Source of the DNA: an uncultured Pelagimonas sp.
Lineage (GTDB): Bacteria > Pseudomonadota > Alphaproteobacteria > Rhodobacterales > Rhodobacteraceae
Direction: 5' to 3'
Assembly (NCBI GenBank): GCA_947499735.1
Contig: CANMPP010000002.1
Span: forward strand, 62,001 to 126,000
DNA: 64,000 nucleotides
Positions 25,408-35,116 of this stretch are shown here, piece after piece. Positions within the stretch are counted from its first letter, which is position 1. Each line of letters begins with the position of its first letter. The position numbers were made by a program, and so were the translations under genes. Below the pieces are notes generated by a model. It saw only the letters and a list, made by a program, of their open reading frames with translations, was not told where the DNA came from and did not search any database.

Positions 25408-26198
25408 AACGGTTTACTTGGTTCAATGCAACCTCGCTGACAATCGGGTTTGCCTTTTTGTACCTGCCCATGATTGTGCTGGTTGTCTACAGCTTTAACG
25501 CATCGAAACTGGTGACAGTTTGGGCCGGGTTTTCAACGCAATGGTATGTGCAATTGTTTACCAATAGTGATTTTGCGCAATCTGCTTTGGTTACTTTAAA
25601 GGTTGGGCTGGCTTCTGCATCTATTGCAACGATCCTAGGCACGATGGCGGCCTATGTTATGATCCGGGGGGGGCGGTTTTTCGGGCGCACCCTGTTTTCG
25701 GGGATGATATATGCACCGCTTGTTATGCCAGAAGTCATCACGGGGCTTTCGCTACTTCTTCTATTCATTGCCATTGGTTTGAATAGGGATGCTTTCACGA
25801 TCATTCTGGCCCATACGACATTTGGAATGTGCTATGTATCGGTTGTCGTAAGCGCGCGATTGTCGACGTTTGATAGATCACTGGAAGAGGCCGCATTAGA
25901 TCTGGGCTGTTCGCCTTTGGCCGCATTTCGCCTTGTGACGTTGCCGATCATCGCTCCGGCCGTGGTTTCGGGTTGGTTGCTGGCCTTTACGCTATCATTG
26001 GATGATTTGGTCATTGCATCCTTTGTCTCGGGGCCTGGAGCAACGACGCTTCCAATTCAAATTTTTTCTGCCGTGCGTCTAGGCGTCAATCCCGAGATCA
26101 ATGCCCTGTCGACACTGATGATCGCTATTGTGACCATCGGCGTTGTCACGGCCTCTTTGATCACAAAATATACTGCACGTCGGCCAATGGATGCCTGA
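25404..26198 (+). CDS. potI: Polyamine ABC transporter permease
   Basis: A 264-aa second permease of the PotC/PotI class. The N-terminal helix is TIGFAFLYLPMIVLVVYSFNAS, carrying the PotC-type 'P-----Y-FN' pattern. The EAA loop EEAALDLGCSPLAAFRLVTLPI lies near residue 155, and a TLSLDDLVIASFVSGPG segment near 200 lines the translocation path. It pairs with PotH to form the heterodimeric channel. The start overlaps potH by 4 nt and puuB follows 6 nt after its stop. Confidence 0.94.
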   Translation: MKRFTWFNATSLTIGFAFLYLPMIVLVVYSFNASKLVTVWAGFSTQWYVQLFTNSDFAQSALVTLKVGLASASIATILGTMAAYVMIRGGRFFGRTLFSGMIYAPLVMPEVITGLSLLLLFIAIGLNRDAFTIILAHTTFGMCYVSVVVSARLSTFDRSLEEAALDLGCSPLAAFRLVTLPIIAPAVVSGWLLAFTLSLDDLVIASFVSGPGATTLPIQIFSAVRLGVNPEINALSTLMIAIVTIGVVTASLITKYTARRPMDA

Positions 26199-26204
26199 AA
26201 CAAC

Positions 26205-27488
26205 ATGACTCGACTTTATGAAGCACCGGCCTATGAAGGGCCAAATCCGTCCTATTGGATGGATACGGTGGATATTGCGCCTTGGTCCCAAATGGATGGG
26301 GATATCAGCGCAGATGTCGTGGTTGTCGGGGGGGGCTTTACTGGGCTAAATGCGGCCCGAACGCTTGCGGCGCAAGGCGCCTCTGTCATCGTTGTAGATA
26401 GCAGGCACCCTGCTTGGGGGGCGTCCGGGCGCAATGGCGGCTTCTGCTGTTTGGGCGGAGGGAAACTGCCGGATGGCGCGTTTCGACGTCAATTTGGTGC
26501 AGAGGCATTAGAGACGTGGAAAGACACGCAAAAAGCATCGGTTTCCTATGTCAGCGCGCTATTGGAGCAAAACAGCATTGATGTTGATCGTTGTTCTGGT
26601 GGGGAAACCTTATTGGCGCATTCTGCAAGAGCGTGGCGCGCGATACAGAATGAGGAGGGCGTTCTGCATGATGCCGCGGATTTGGCGCAACAGGGCTTGG
26701 GTGGGCCTTGGTTTGGTGGGGTGACACAACCCATTGGGTTTGGACTAAATCCGGCGAAATATATGTCTGGCCTGAATGATCTATGCAGGGCCCAAGGCAT
26801 CACGATGTTTCAAGATACGCATGTCTCGGTGATGTCGCGCCGCGATGGACGGTGGCGGTTGCAGACAGATCGCGGCACGATTTCTGCCGATCAGGTGATC
26901 GTGGCCACGAACGGTTATTCGTCAGAACACCTACCTGAATGGTTGCGCGCGCGCTATTTGCCGATTTCTTCAAATGTGATCGTGACCCGCCCTTTGACAC
27001 AGGCCGAACGCGAAGCCGCTGGTTGGACCAGCACGCAAATGTGTTACGACAGTCGCTACATGCTGCATTATTTCCGAATGCTGCCAGATGGACGTTTCTT
27101 GTTTGGCATGCGGGGCGGATTGTTTGCGACATCACACATTCAGGCGCGCATCCAACGTAAGATTCGCAAAGATTTCAACAGAATGTTCCCGGCTTGGCGG
27201 GATGTCGAAATCACACATGATTGGTACGGTCTGTTGTCTATGACGGGCAAACTCTTGCCCTTTGTTGGCCCCGTTCCCGAGCAGCCGGGTCTGTTTGCGG
27301 CGCTGGGCTATCATGGTAATGGTGTTGCTATGGCAAGCTATTCTGGCCATTTACTGGCGCAGCAGATGCTTGGCGTTGAAAAGATTCCAGATGTGTTGTG
27401 CGCAGAACCATCGCGTTTCCCTTTGGGGCGGCATCGGCGTTATTTGCTTGCACCGGCTTACCTGGCAGGTGAGGCGTTTGACCTATAA
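26205..27488 (+). CDS. puuB: FAD-dependent oxidase, gamma-glutamylputrescine oxidase type
   Basis: A 427-aa DAO-family flavoprotein. PuuB oxidises gamma-glutamylputrescine to the aldehyde, releasing ammonia and hydrogen peroxide. The FAD loop is VVVGGGFTGLNAARTLAAQGASVIV near residue 34, and the ASGRNGGFCCLGGG motif near 70 is characteristic of the PuuB/YcjA group. A second flavin contact is the C-terminal FAALGYHGNGVAMASYSGHLLA near 360. The position inside the polyamine operon supports the role. The partner ligase PuuA is not visible here, so free polyamines or another amine could be the substrate. Confidence 0.85.
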   Translation: MTRLYEAPAYEGPNPSYWMDTVDIAPWSQMDGDISADVVVVGGGFTGLNAARTLAAQGASVIVVDSRHPAWGASGRNGGFCCLGGGKLPDGAFRRQFGAEALETWKDTQKASVSYVSALLEQNSIDVDRCSGGETLLAHSARAWRAIQNEEGVLHDAADLAQQGLGGPWFGGVTQPIGFGLNPAKYMSGLNDLCRAQGITMFQDTHVSVMSRRDGRWRLQTDRGTISADQVIVATNGYSSEHLPEWLRARYLPISSNVIVTRPLTQAEREAAGWTSTQMCYDSRYMLHYFRMLPDGRFLFGMRGGLFATSHIQARIQRKIRKDFNRMFPAWRDVEITHDWYGLLSMTGKLLPFVGPVPEQPGLFAALGYHGNGVAMASYSGHLLAQQMLGVEKIPDVLCAEPSRFPLGRHRRYLLAPAYLAGEAFDL

Positions 27489-27499
27489 TAGGAGGCCTT

Positions 27500-27835
27500 A
27501 TGGCACCCCATAAACTGGCGCTTATCTTTGCCATTATTGCCGAAGTCATCGGCACAACCGCATTACAACAAAGCCAACAATTCACCAAATTACTGCCCTC
27601 GGTCGCGGTCATCATATTTTACGGGCTTTCGTTTTATTTGCTGTCCATTGCGCTGCGCAGCATGCCCGTTGGGGTTGTCTATGCAATTTGGTCAGGGTTG
27701 GGCATCGCGCTGATTGCGATCGTTGGGTTCGTGTTTCTGGGGCAGGTGCTGGATTTGGCTGCTTTGATCGGGATTGGCTTGATTTTAGCAGGTGTGATGG
27801 TGATCCAGCTTTTGTCAGGGTCCGGTCATTCCTGA
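27500..27835 (+). CDS. Small multidrug resistance (SMR) exporter
   Basis: A 111-aa four-helix inner-membrane protein of the EmrE/SugE family, which exports cationic compounds, guanidinium or polyamines against protons as a dimer. The essential membrane glutamate is in IFAIIAEVIGTTALQQS (residue ~14). The W-G motif AIWSGLGIALIAIVG lies near residue 62 and GIGLILAGVMVIQLLS is helix 4. It begins 11 nt after puuB behind GGAGGCC. Lying at the end of a polyamine operon, a spermidine-exporter-like role (as MdtJI) is conceivable but unproven. Confidence 0.88.
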   Translation: MAPHKLALIFAIIAEVIGTTALQQSQQFTKLLPSVAVIIFYGLSFYLLSIALRSMPVGVVYAIWSGLGIALIAIVGFVFLGQVLDLAALIGIGLILAGVMVIQLLSGSGHS

Positions 27836-27920
27836 AACATCAGCTATGCATGCGACACCGTTTCCTTTTGAAACGTTTTGCTGTATCAACCGGTTTCGAG
27901 TTTTCAGAAAGCCTTGAATC

Positions 27921-29117
27921 ATGACTGCCAAGCCAGAGCCAACTGCGCCGATCACGCAAGATGTTATGACCATCCCCCGTAAAATGCCGGAGGGACCCAA
28001 AAATCTTGTGGGTCTGACACGGGCAAAATTGCGGGATGCGCTGATTGAAGTCGGCACACCTGAAAAGCAGGCCAAGATGCGTGCCAATCAGTTATGGCAA
28101 TGGATTTATCATTGGGGCGTGCGTGATTTCGCGCAGATGACCAATCTGGCAAAAGACTACCGCGCAAAACTGGCGGCCAATTTTGTGGTCGAGGTGCCAG
28201 AGGTTGTGTCAAAACAAGTGTCCGAAGATGGTACGCGCAAATACCTAGTGCGTATCGCTGGCGGTCATGAGGTCGAGGTTGTTTATATCCCCGAGACGGA
28301 TCGCGGCACGTTGTGCATTTCCTCTCAGGTGGGGTGCACCCTGACGTGTTCGTTCTGTCACACGGGTACACAAAAACTGGTGCGCAATCTGACGGCCGCT
28401 GAAATCGTCGGTCAGATCATGATGGCCCGGGATGATTTGGAAGAATGGCCTGAACCCGGTGTGGGTACAGGTGAAAATGGCCCACGCCTTTTGTCCAATA
28501 TCGTTTTGATGGGCATGGGCGAACCTTTGTATAATTTTGACAATGTGCGTGATGCGATGAAGATCGCGATGGATGGTGAAGGCATTGCCCTGTCCCGCCG
28601 TCGGATCACGCTGTCCACGTCAGGTGTTGTTCCTGAAATCGCCAAATGCGCCGAGGAAATTGGATGTCTGATGGCGGTGTCGTTTCATGCAACTGATGAT
28701 GAGACGCGCAACAAACTGGTGCCAATCAACAAACGCTGGAATATCGAGGCGCTTTTGGACGCGTTGCGTGAATATCCGCGCCTATCGAATTCTGAACGGA
28801 TCACGTTTGAATATGTCATGTTGAAAGACGTGAATGACAGCGACGAAGACGCGCGTCGTTTGGTCAAGCTGATCAAAGGCATTCCAGCGAAAATCAACTT
28901 GATTCCGTTCAATGAATGGCCCGGATCACCCTATACGCGTTCTAGCTGGAACCGAATTCGCAAATTTGCCGATATCATCCACAATGCAGGATATGCATCG
29001 CCAATTCGCACGCCGCGTGGCGAAGATATTATGGCAGCCTGCGGTCAGTTGAAATCAGCCACAGAGCGCGCGCGCAAATCCCGTGCGCAGATTGAAGCGG
29101 AAACTGGGGCGCCTTAG
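27921..29117 (+). CDS. rlmN: 23S rRNA (A2503-C2)/tRNA (A37-C2) methyltransferase
   Basis: RlmN is a radical-SAM enzyme that methylates C2 of A2503 in 23S rRNA and A37 of some tRNAs. The 398-aa protein has an N-terminal HhH-like region ([18 protein letters not shown]), the 4Fe-4S motif CTLTCSFC (CxxxCxxC) near residue 140, [12 protein letters not shown] near 195 and the methyl-carrying cysteine in AACGQLKS near 372. Its 3' end overlaps that of the convergent copper ATPase by 4 nt. Confidence 0.97.
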   Translation: MTAKPEPTAPITQDVMTIPRKMPEGPKNLVGLTRAKLRDALIEVGTPEKQAKMRANQLWQWIYHWGVRDFAQMTNLAKDYRAKLAANFVVEVPEVVSKQVSEDGTRKYLVRIAGGHEVEVVYIPETDRGTLCISSQVGCTLTCSFCHTGTQKLVRNLTAAEIVGQIMMARDDLEEWPEPGVGTGENGPRLLSNIVLMGMGEPLYNFDNVRDAMKIAMDGEGIALSRRRITLSTSGVVPEIAKCAEEIGCLMAVSFHATDDETRNKLVPINKRWNIEALLDALREYPRLSNSERITFEYVMLKDVNDSDEDARRLVKLIKGIPAKINLIPFNEWPGSPYTRSSWNRIRKFADIIHNAGYASPIRTPRGEDIMAACGQLKSATERARKSRAQIEAETGAP

Positions 29118-31303
29118 TGCCCTGGATGCCAGCGGCGCAGGCGTAATGCGTTGCCCAGCACAAACAGCGACGATAACGCCATGGCAGCCGCACCTAACAT
29201 CGGTGACAATTGCCACCCAAGTGCCGGATAGAATAGGCCAGCGGCAATCGGTATGAGGGCGACGTTGTAGGCGAAGGCCCAGAATAGATTTTGGCGGATA
29301 TTGGCGAGGGTTGCGCGCGATAGGCCTAATGCGTCCACGACGCGACCCAATTGATTTTGGGACAGAACCACGTCACCTGCTTCAACGGCAATATCGGCCC
29401 CGGCTGCCATGGCAATACCAGCGTCACTAGCAGCGAGAACAGGCGCATCATTGATGCCATCCCCAACAAAAACCGTTGGCCCAAATGTAGCCCGTAGCGT
29501 TTCAAGCGTCTGAGTTTTGTCTTCCGGCAATAACCCGCCATGTGCCACATCAACACCAAGAGACGACGCAAGCGCCGCAACAACATCGGGCGCATCGCCT
29601 GACAAGATGGCTGTTTTTATGCCGAGGGCACGCAGGCGATCTATGACTGCCTTTGCATCTGGACGGGGTGTATCTGAAAGGCCGAAAACCCCAGCAAGAT
29701 AGCCATCAATGCTGACACATACCGGGGTTTGTGCTGGCGGCAGGTTTATCGCGTCAGTGTTTATGCCTGCTTGCACCATCATACGCGGTGCGCCGATCAG
29801 GACCTCGTGCCCATTGATCTGCGCGCGTAATCCAAAGCCGGGTTTGTTGTCGATTTGACTGGGATCTAACAAAGGGTGCGTGTTGGCATCCAAAAAGGCT
29901 GTGGCAATAGGGTGGTTCGATCCTTGTTCGGCGCTTGCGGCCAGTTGTAGGACTTGTGATTTTTCGAAACCTTGCGAAATTTGGCAGGTTTGGATCTGCA
30001 AATTACCGGTTGTTAGGGTGCCGGTTTTGTCAAAAGCTACAACTTTGATCTCTTCCAACCGTTGCAACGCTTCGCCTTTGCGAAACAGGATGCCCAGCTC
30101 GGCCGCGCGCCCGGTTGCGGTGATGACAGATGTGGGCGTGGCAAGGCCCATTGCACAGGGGCAGGCGATCACAAGCACGGCAACCGCTGCGTTTAGCGCA
30201 TGGGGTAGGGAAGGAGAGGGGCCAAAAATGAGCCAGACAATGGCGGTCAGTGCGGCGATGCCCAAAATGACAGGCACGAAAATACGGATGATCCGGTCAG
30301 CTAGGGCTTGAACAGGCAGTCGCGCACCTTGCGCCTGACTGACCTGATCCACGATACGGGACAGTACCGTATCTTTACCGACAGCCGTTGCACGATAGAT
30401 CAACACCCCATCACCATTGATTGTGCCCCCGATGATCTTATCGCCCGGGGTTTTCGGCGCAGGTAGGGCTTCGCCGGTTAACATGCTTTCGTTCAGCTCA
30501 GATTGTCCTTGAACCACGATACCGTCGACGCTGGCCCTTTCGCCTGCCTTCAGCCGGATCAGATCGTCGGTGGTGACCTGATCTAAAGGGGTTTCGACGA
30601 ATGTACCTAAGCGTTGAACGAAGGCGGTGTCGGGGCGCAGAGACAGCAGTTTGCGTATTGCGCTGCCCGTTTTCCCGCGTGCGCGGGCTTCTAGCCATCG
30701 GCCCAAAAGGATTAGGGTGATGATCACCCCAGCGGCTTCAAAATAGAGGGCATGTGTGCCCGCGGGCAGAAGCGTAGGTGTGAAAAATGATATGCAGGAA
30801 TACGACCACGCCGCTAGCGTGCCGATCGCAACCAGTGAATTCATTTCCGGCATGCCTTTGAAAAGCATAGGCAATCCGATTTTATAGAATTGCAATCCAG
30901 GAACGGCCATAACGGCGGTGATCAGAAGAAACTGAACCAGTCCCCAAGCCTGCGGTTCAACCTGCGCGTAAAACGCGTGATGTAGGGAAGGAAAAATATG
31001 TCCGCCCATTTCAATGACAAAAACCGGTAGGGTAAGCAGCCCCGCCAACCGGGCATTAGCGCGTAATGCGGTTACCTCGTCGTTTTGAACGGCATCATCC
31101 AACTGCGCAGGATAACCAGCCTGCGCTAAAGCAGCGGTCAAAGCATCCAGAGGTGCAACCCCTGTGACATAAGCAGTGTGGTTCGCCAAATTGACGCGGG
31201 CCTCGGTGACGCCCGGCACGGCGGCCAATGCGCGTTCAGCCCGACCTGCGCATCCCGCGCATGTCATACGTGTCACTTTGAATTGAATGGACAATGTGCT
31301 CAT
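29114..31303 (-). CDS. copA: Copper-exporting P1B-type ATPase
   Basis: A 729-aa inner-membrane pump exporting Cu(I) from the cytoplasm. One heavy-metal domain with [14 protein letters not shown] (CxxC) lies at residues 8-70. Membrane helices follow, then the actuator TGE in [12 protein letters not shown], the transport motif [13 protein letters not shown] (CPC, copper type) near residue 390, the phosphorylation site [10 protein letters not shown] near 430, nucleotide-domain HP in NHPIA and the hinge [12 protein letters not shown] near 635. There is no CopZ chaperone or CueR regulator next to it. It diverges from adenine deaminase with a 124-bp gap. Confidence 0.95.
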   Translation of the reverse strand: MSTLSIQFKVTRMTCAGCAGRAERALAAVPGVTEARVNLANHTAYVTGVAPLDALTAALAQAGYPAQLDDAVQNDEVTALRANARLAGLLTLPVFVIEMGGHIFPSLHHAFYAQVEPQAWGLVQFLLITAVMAVPGLQFYKIGLPMLFKGMPEMNSLVAIGTLAAWSYSCISFFTPTLLPAGTHALYFEAAGVIITLILLGRWLEARARGKTGSAIRKLLSLRPDTAFVQRLGTFVETPLDQVTTDDLIRLKAGERASVDGIVVQGQSELNESMLTGEALPAPKTPGDKIIGGTINGDGVLIYRATAVGKDTVLSRIVDQVSQAQGARLPVQALADRIIRIFVPVILGIAALTAIVWLIFGPSPSLPHALNAAVAVLVIACPCAMGLATPTSVITATGRAAELGILFRKGEALQRLEEIKVVAFDKTGTLTTGNLQIQTCQISQGFEKSQVLQLAASAEQGSNHPIATAFLDANTHPLLDPSQIDNKPGFGLRAQINGHEVLIGAPRMMVQAGINTDAINLPPAQTPVCVSIDGYLAGVFGLSDTPRPDAKAVIDRLRALGIKTAILSGDAPDVVAALASSLGVDVAHGGLLPEDKTQTLETLRATFGPTVFVGDGINDAPVLAASDAGIAMAAGADIAVEAGDVVLSQNQLGRVVDALGLSRATLANIRQNLFWAFAYNVALIPIAAGLFYPALGWQLSPMLGAAAMALSSLFVLGNALRLRRWHPGH

Positions 31304-31427
31304 GAGATCACCTCGCTGATGTCTATGTGGACCTGTGTTCGCCTTAGGTCAATGCGACAGGATGCGCTTTTCCTCGTATGAAAAGAGGAATAGGGTTGGT
31401 GAAACAATCAAAGAAATGAGGTGGATC

Positions 31428-33122
31428 ATGGCAGATCTGGCACAACGCATTGCACAGGGCAAAGGGGATGAACCAGCAGATATCGTTCTGCGCGGCGGGC
31501 GTGTCTTTGATTTGATTTGCGGTGATTTCATTGAAGGTGACGTTGCCATTTGTGGCGACACGATTGTTGGGATCGGGGCTGACTATGAGGGCAAAGAGGT
31601 CGTGGACGTCTCGGGCCTGACCTTGGTTCCGGGCTTTATCGACACACATTTGCATGTGGAAAGTTCAATGATCACCCCGTTTGAATTTGACCGCTGCGTG
31701 ACGCCGCGTGGGGTGACAACCGCGATTTGTGATCCGCATGAAATTGCCAATGTCTTGGGATCAGAAGGCATTCGGTATTTTCAGGATGCGTCCGAGCAGG
31801 TGATGATGGATTTGCGGGTTCAGCTGTCCTCTTGCGTGCCATCGACGGATATGGAAACGGCGGGTGCAGAATTGTTGGCCGACGATATCGCGGCGCTGAT
31901 GGGGCATCCATCTGGCATCGGGTTGGCCGAATTCATGAATTATCCGGGTGTGATCTATCGCGATCCCGAAGTGCTAAAGAAATTGGCCCTATATGAGGGC
32001 GCCCATATTGATGGTCATTGTCCGTTGCTGAGCGGTAAAGATCTAAACGCGTATATCTCGGCAGGCATTCGCACGGAACATGAAGCAACCAGCGCCGAAG
32101 AAGCAAAAGAAAAGCTGCAAAAAGGCCTGCGGGTGTTGATCCGGGAAGGATCGATTTGCAACGATCTACGTGCACTGCAACCTTTGCTGACTGAAATCAC
32201 GGCCCCTTATATGTGCCTATGTACAGATGACAGGAACCCGTTGGATATCGGGGAACATGGGCATCTTGATTATATGTTGCGCACTTTGATTGAGTTGGGC
32301 ACATCGCTACTTGCGGCCTATCGCGCGGCCAGCTTGTCGCCTGCCGAGGCTTTTGGTCTGAAGGATCGCGGATTGATCGCGCCGGGCAAACGGGCGGATA
32401 TCGTTGCGCTGGGCTCGCTTGAGGCCTGCGATGCCCACTATGTCTGGGCCGGCGGAAAATTGGTGAATGATGCAGGCTTTGCGGCGCGGGGTGATATCGC
32501 GCCCGTTGGACGCAATTCTGTGAAAGCCAAACAAGTGGGACCATCAGATTTCCGATATGGTGGCAATCGCAGTTTGACAGACGTGATTGGTCTGCGGGAC
32601 GGGCAGGTGATCACGGATCATTTGCAGGAAGAGATCCCGGCGGTCGATGGGGACAAACGACCTGATTTGGCAAGAGATTTGATCCGCGTGACGGTTGTGG
32701 AACGTCATGGCAAAAACGGCAATATTGCCAGCGGCTTCGTCAAAGGCTTTGGCATGAAACGTGGCGCGATGGCCGCGACGGTCTGCCATGATCACCATAA
32801 CATTGTGTCTGTTGGTGTCGACTATGACGATATGGCGTTGGCCGTGAATCGCCTTAGCGAGATTGAAGGCGGATTTGTTGTCGTGGAAAACGGTGAGATT
32901 TTGGCTGAATTGGCGCTACCAGTGGCGGGCCTAATGTCGTTAGAAAGTTTTGAAACGGTGCGCGAAGCTCTGGTGAAGTTGCGCGCAGCGGCCAAATCTT
33001 TGGACGTAACATTGACCGAGCCGTTTCTGACGCTGTCGTTCCTCGCGTTGCCAGTCATCCCGCATCTAAAGATCACAGATCGCGGGATGGTGGATGTGAC
33101 AAAGTTCGAAATCATTCCATAA
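31428..33122 (+). CDS. ade: Adenine deaminase
   Basis: Ade hydrolyses adenine to hypoxanthine and ammonia in purine salvage; it is a Mn/Fe amidohydrolase. The 564-aa protein has the metal motif [13 protein letters not shown] near residue 68, [11 protein letters not shown] near 100, [22 protein letters not shown] near 305-320 and the deaminase-specific C-terminal domain with [15 protein letters not shown] near 450. An upstream in-frame start at 31335 is possible, but GAGGTGG directly before the ATG at 31428 and the family N-terminus favour the latter. Confidence 0.95.
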   Translation: MADLAQRIAQGKGDEPADIVLRGGRVFDLICGDFIEGDVAICGDTIVGIGADYEGKEVVDVSGLTLVPGFIDTHLHVESSMITPFEFDRCVTPRGVTTAICDPHEIANVLGSEGIRYFQDASEQVMMDLRVQLSSCVPSTDMETAGAELLADDIAALMGHPSGIGLAEFMNYPGVIYRDPEVLKKLALYEGAHIDGHCPLLSGKDLNAYISAGIRTEHEATSAEEAKEKLQKGLRVLIREGSICNDLRALQPLLTEITAPYMCLCTDDRNPLDIGEHGHLDYMLRTLIELGTSLLAAYRAASLSPAEAFGLKDRGLIAPGKRADIVALGSLEACDAHYVWAGGKLVNDAGFAARGDIAPVGRNSVKAKQVGPSDFRYGGNRSLTDVIGLRDGQVITDHLQEEIPAVDGDKRPDLARDLIRVTVVERHGKNGNIASGFVKGFGMKRGAMAATVCHDHHNIVSVGVDYDDMALAVNRLSEIEGGFVVVENGEILAELALPVAGLMSLESFETVREALVKLRAAAKSLDVTLTEPFLTLSFLALPVIPHLKITDRGMVDVTKFEIIP

Positions 33123-33140
33123 GGCCCTAACGGGTCTTAT
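33119..33140. terminator. Shared terminator hairpin between ade and the EEP gene
   Basis: ATAAGGCCC and GGGTCTTAT pair (one G-T) around a 4-nt loop. The stem overlaps the stop codons of both convergent genes, so it likely serves both directions. Confidence 0.6.
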
Positions 33141-34336
33141 GCCTCGAATAATTTCATATGCGCCATGATTTGCCCGTGGTCAGAGGCCAGTTTGTTATAG
33201 GGCGCTTCGGGGTGGGATCCGTCGGTCAAATGATCGTTGAACACGCTGAAATATTCCATCTCGCCAATCGCTTTATCGTAATCGGGATGGAAATGGCGGG
33301 ATAGATAGATCTGGTCGATGCTTTCAAAGGCGCCGCCAAAGGCCGTGGTATAGACCATGTCCCGCATCGATTTACGCACAAATAGTTTCTCGGCTGAATG
33401 TAGTTGATGCTTTAGGATGTCCTCGGTGATTTGTTCGTGCTGTTGGGCATCGTACCGATCGCGCGATGTCTCGGCATCGTGTCGCAGCAACCAGCGATAA
33501 TCTTTAAACGGCGCTTCGCCAGAGATGATTTCCGAACTCACCGCATGTTCGCCATCATTGTAGTCGCCCATGGCAATGACGGGTGTTCCTTTGGACAATT
33601 CTTTCACGATTTCGCGGCGCAAAACCCAAGCTTCTGCCATGCGTCGTAGGCCAGAGCGGAGCGAACCTAGTGCGCGTCCCACGGGGTCGTATTGAGTTAG
33701 ATCATTTTCGGGTGGGAACGCGGTTCCTTCCGGTGTGATGAATTCCCCTAGCTTTGATTTGAGGTGCGAGTTGAAAACAACGATCTCTTGTTCACCAACC
33801 TTTAGGCGGACTTTCAAAATGGGCCGGGACACGCGTTGCATGCGGAAAAAACCGGCCTCGCCGTCGCTGCCGCGTAATGCGTCAAAGGGGATTTCTAGGG
33901 GCACAGCCAAATCTTGGATGATCTCGGTTTCCAACACGGGAAAGCGGGTCAATATGGCCAATCCCGGGCGACGTTTGCCGGGTTCATGTGTGTCCGCCAC
34001 ATTTGGTGCAAAAACCAGAGCTGCATCGTCATAAGTATCCACGGCCAAACGGCGAAAGATGGCTTTGCGGCTGTAGCGTTTGGATCTGTCGGGGATTGCG
34101 GCTGCGTTCAATTCACGGGCGCGGTCATCGGCTTCGGACACCGTATCGCGCAGAGCGTCTTCTTCAAAGATTTCCTGAAAGGCGACAATATCGGCATTCA
34201 AAGTCAGGACCTGATCAGCGAGCCAATCTTGTTTCCAAGCATATTCTTCAGGCGTGTAGGTCTGGAATTTGTAATATTCCTGATCCGGCCCGATCAGATT
34301 TTTGACGTTGAAAGATGCGACTGTGAACTGTGTCAT
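33137..34336 (-). CDS. Endonuclease/exonuclease/phosphatase-family protein
   Basis: A 399-aa protein of the EEP fold (DNase I/exonuclease III/inositol-phosphatase superfamily). Visible catalytic motifs are VASFNVKNLIGP at the N-terminus, VAFQEIFEEDAL (metal Glu) near residue 57, FNSHLKSKLGEF (His) near 205, MGDYNDGEHA (Asp) near 265 and ASDHGQIMAHM (Asp-His pair) near 388. No signal peptide is seen, so it is probably cytoplasmic. The substrate could be nucleic acid or phosphoester lipid. Start at the ATG at 34336 behind GAGG; a codon 12 nt upstream is also in frame. Confidence 0.85.
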   Translation of the reverse strand: MTQFTVASFNVKNLIGPDQEYYKFQTYTPEEYAWKQDWLADQVLTLNADIVAFQEIFEEDALRDTVSEADDRARELNAAAIPDRSKRYSRKAIFRRLAVDTYDDAALVFAPNVADTHEPGKRRPGLAILTRFPVLETEIIQDLAVPLEIPFDALRGSDGEAGFFRMQRVSRPILKVRLKVGEQEIVVFNSHLKSKLGEFITPEGTAFPPENDLTQYDPVGRALGSLRSGLRRMAEAWVLRREIVKELSKGTPVIAMGDYNDGEHAVSSEIISGEAPFKDYRWLLRHDAETSRDRYDAQQHEQITEDILKHQLHSAEKLFVRKSMRDMVYTTAFGGAFESIDQIYLSRHFHPDYDKAIGEMEYFSVFNDHLTDGSHPEAPYNKLASDHGQIMAHMKLFEA

Positions 34337-34439
34337 GACTGGCCTCAAGGTTGAAAAGCTATTTCAAAGCAAACTAACCTCTTGGTAGGAAATTTACAGC
34401 CAAATTAAACGAGAGGTTGGGGATCCGGGGTCCTTTTTT

Positions 34440-35045
34440 CTAAGGGCATATACTTAGTTTTTTAGTCGATACTAAATGACTTTTAATTTTTAACTGACGC
34501 AGCGAATTATGATCACCAAAAGGGCTAAAACTGAAAACCGAAGTCGTTTCTGCATTCGGTACGCATTTCGCGTAAAATTTCATGATTCCCAAATCCATAC
34601 TTTCGATTGCAGTTAAATTGCTGGGTACGGTACCTGAGTTAACTGACTGAGAAAAATCTGCGGAAAACTGATGTTGGGAATCCCAGCTGATTGAGGCCGG
34701 GATTTGTTTACCCAAAAATTTCCTTCTGTCCTGATCAACAACGGAAATGCTACATGTTTTAGTTGTGACTAGATCGAGCAACTCATCAGTTGTGGCATAA
34801 ATTACCAAGGGCCGTAGTTTGAAAAAAGAAACCAATGTCTCATGCTTAGAAATTGGATTGTTCGGATCCGGTCCAACTGCGTTTACCTTTATTGCCGGAA
34901 ACCACGTGTCTTCCGGCAAGTCTGTTGGCTCATTTTTCAAAAATGCGTCGCAAATATTAATAGCGTGCTGAATATACTCGAGCTCTTGCGCATGCAATGC
35001 GCTGGATTTGAAGAGCAGTAGGAAAAGAAGTGATCTTAGTTTCAT
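34440..35045 (-). CDS. Hypothetical exported protein, AT-rich
   Basis: A 201-aa protein I do not recognise. It starts MKLRSLLFLLLFKSSALHAQ, a clear signal peptide with an AxA-Q cleavage site near residue 20. Four cysteines in the mature part (NICDAF, TKTCSIS, AKCVPN, LSICP) could form two disulfides. The gene is visibly AT-richer than its neighbours and uses codons unlike them, suggesting transfer or weak selection. It is 71 bp downstream of leuA on the same strand, with a 12-bp inverted repeat in between and a weak ribosome site. Coding status rests on the signal peptide and uninterrupted length. Confidence 0.55.
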   Translation of the reverse strand: MKLRSLLFLLLFKSSALHAQELEYIQHAINICDAFLKNEPTDLPEDTWFPAIKVNAVGPDPNNPISKHETLVSFFKLRPLVIYATTDELLDLVTTKTCSISVVDQDRRKFLGKQIPASISWDSQHQFSADFSQSVNSGTVPSNLTAIESMDLGIMKFYAKCVPNAETTSVFSFSPFGDHNSLRQLKIKSHLVSTKKLSICP

Positions 35046-35060
35046 TTCGTTGACCCGGTC

Positions 35061-35107
35061 GATAGAAGTGGTTGAAATTCAATTTCTCCGTTCCCACCAC
35101 TTCTATC
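35061..35107. repeat. 12-bp perfect inverted repeat between leuA and the orphan gene
   Basis: GATAGAAGTGGT (35061-35072) and ACCACTTCTATC (35096-35107) are perfect complements 23 nt apart. There is no T-tract on either side, so it may be a processing stem, an operator or a residue of an insertion, more than a terminator. Confidence 0.65.
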
Positions 35108-35116
35108 AGATGAGTC

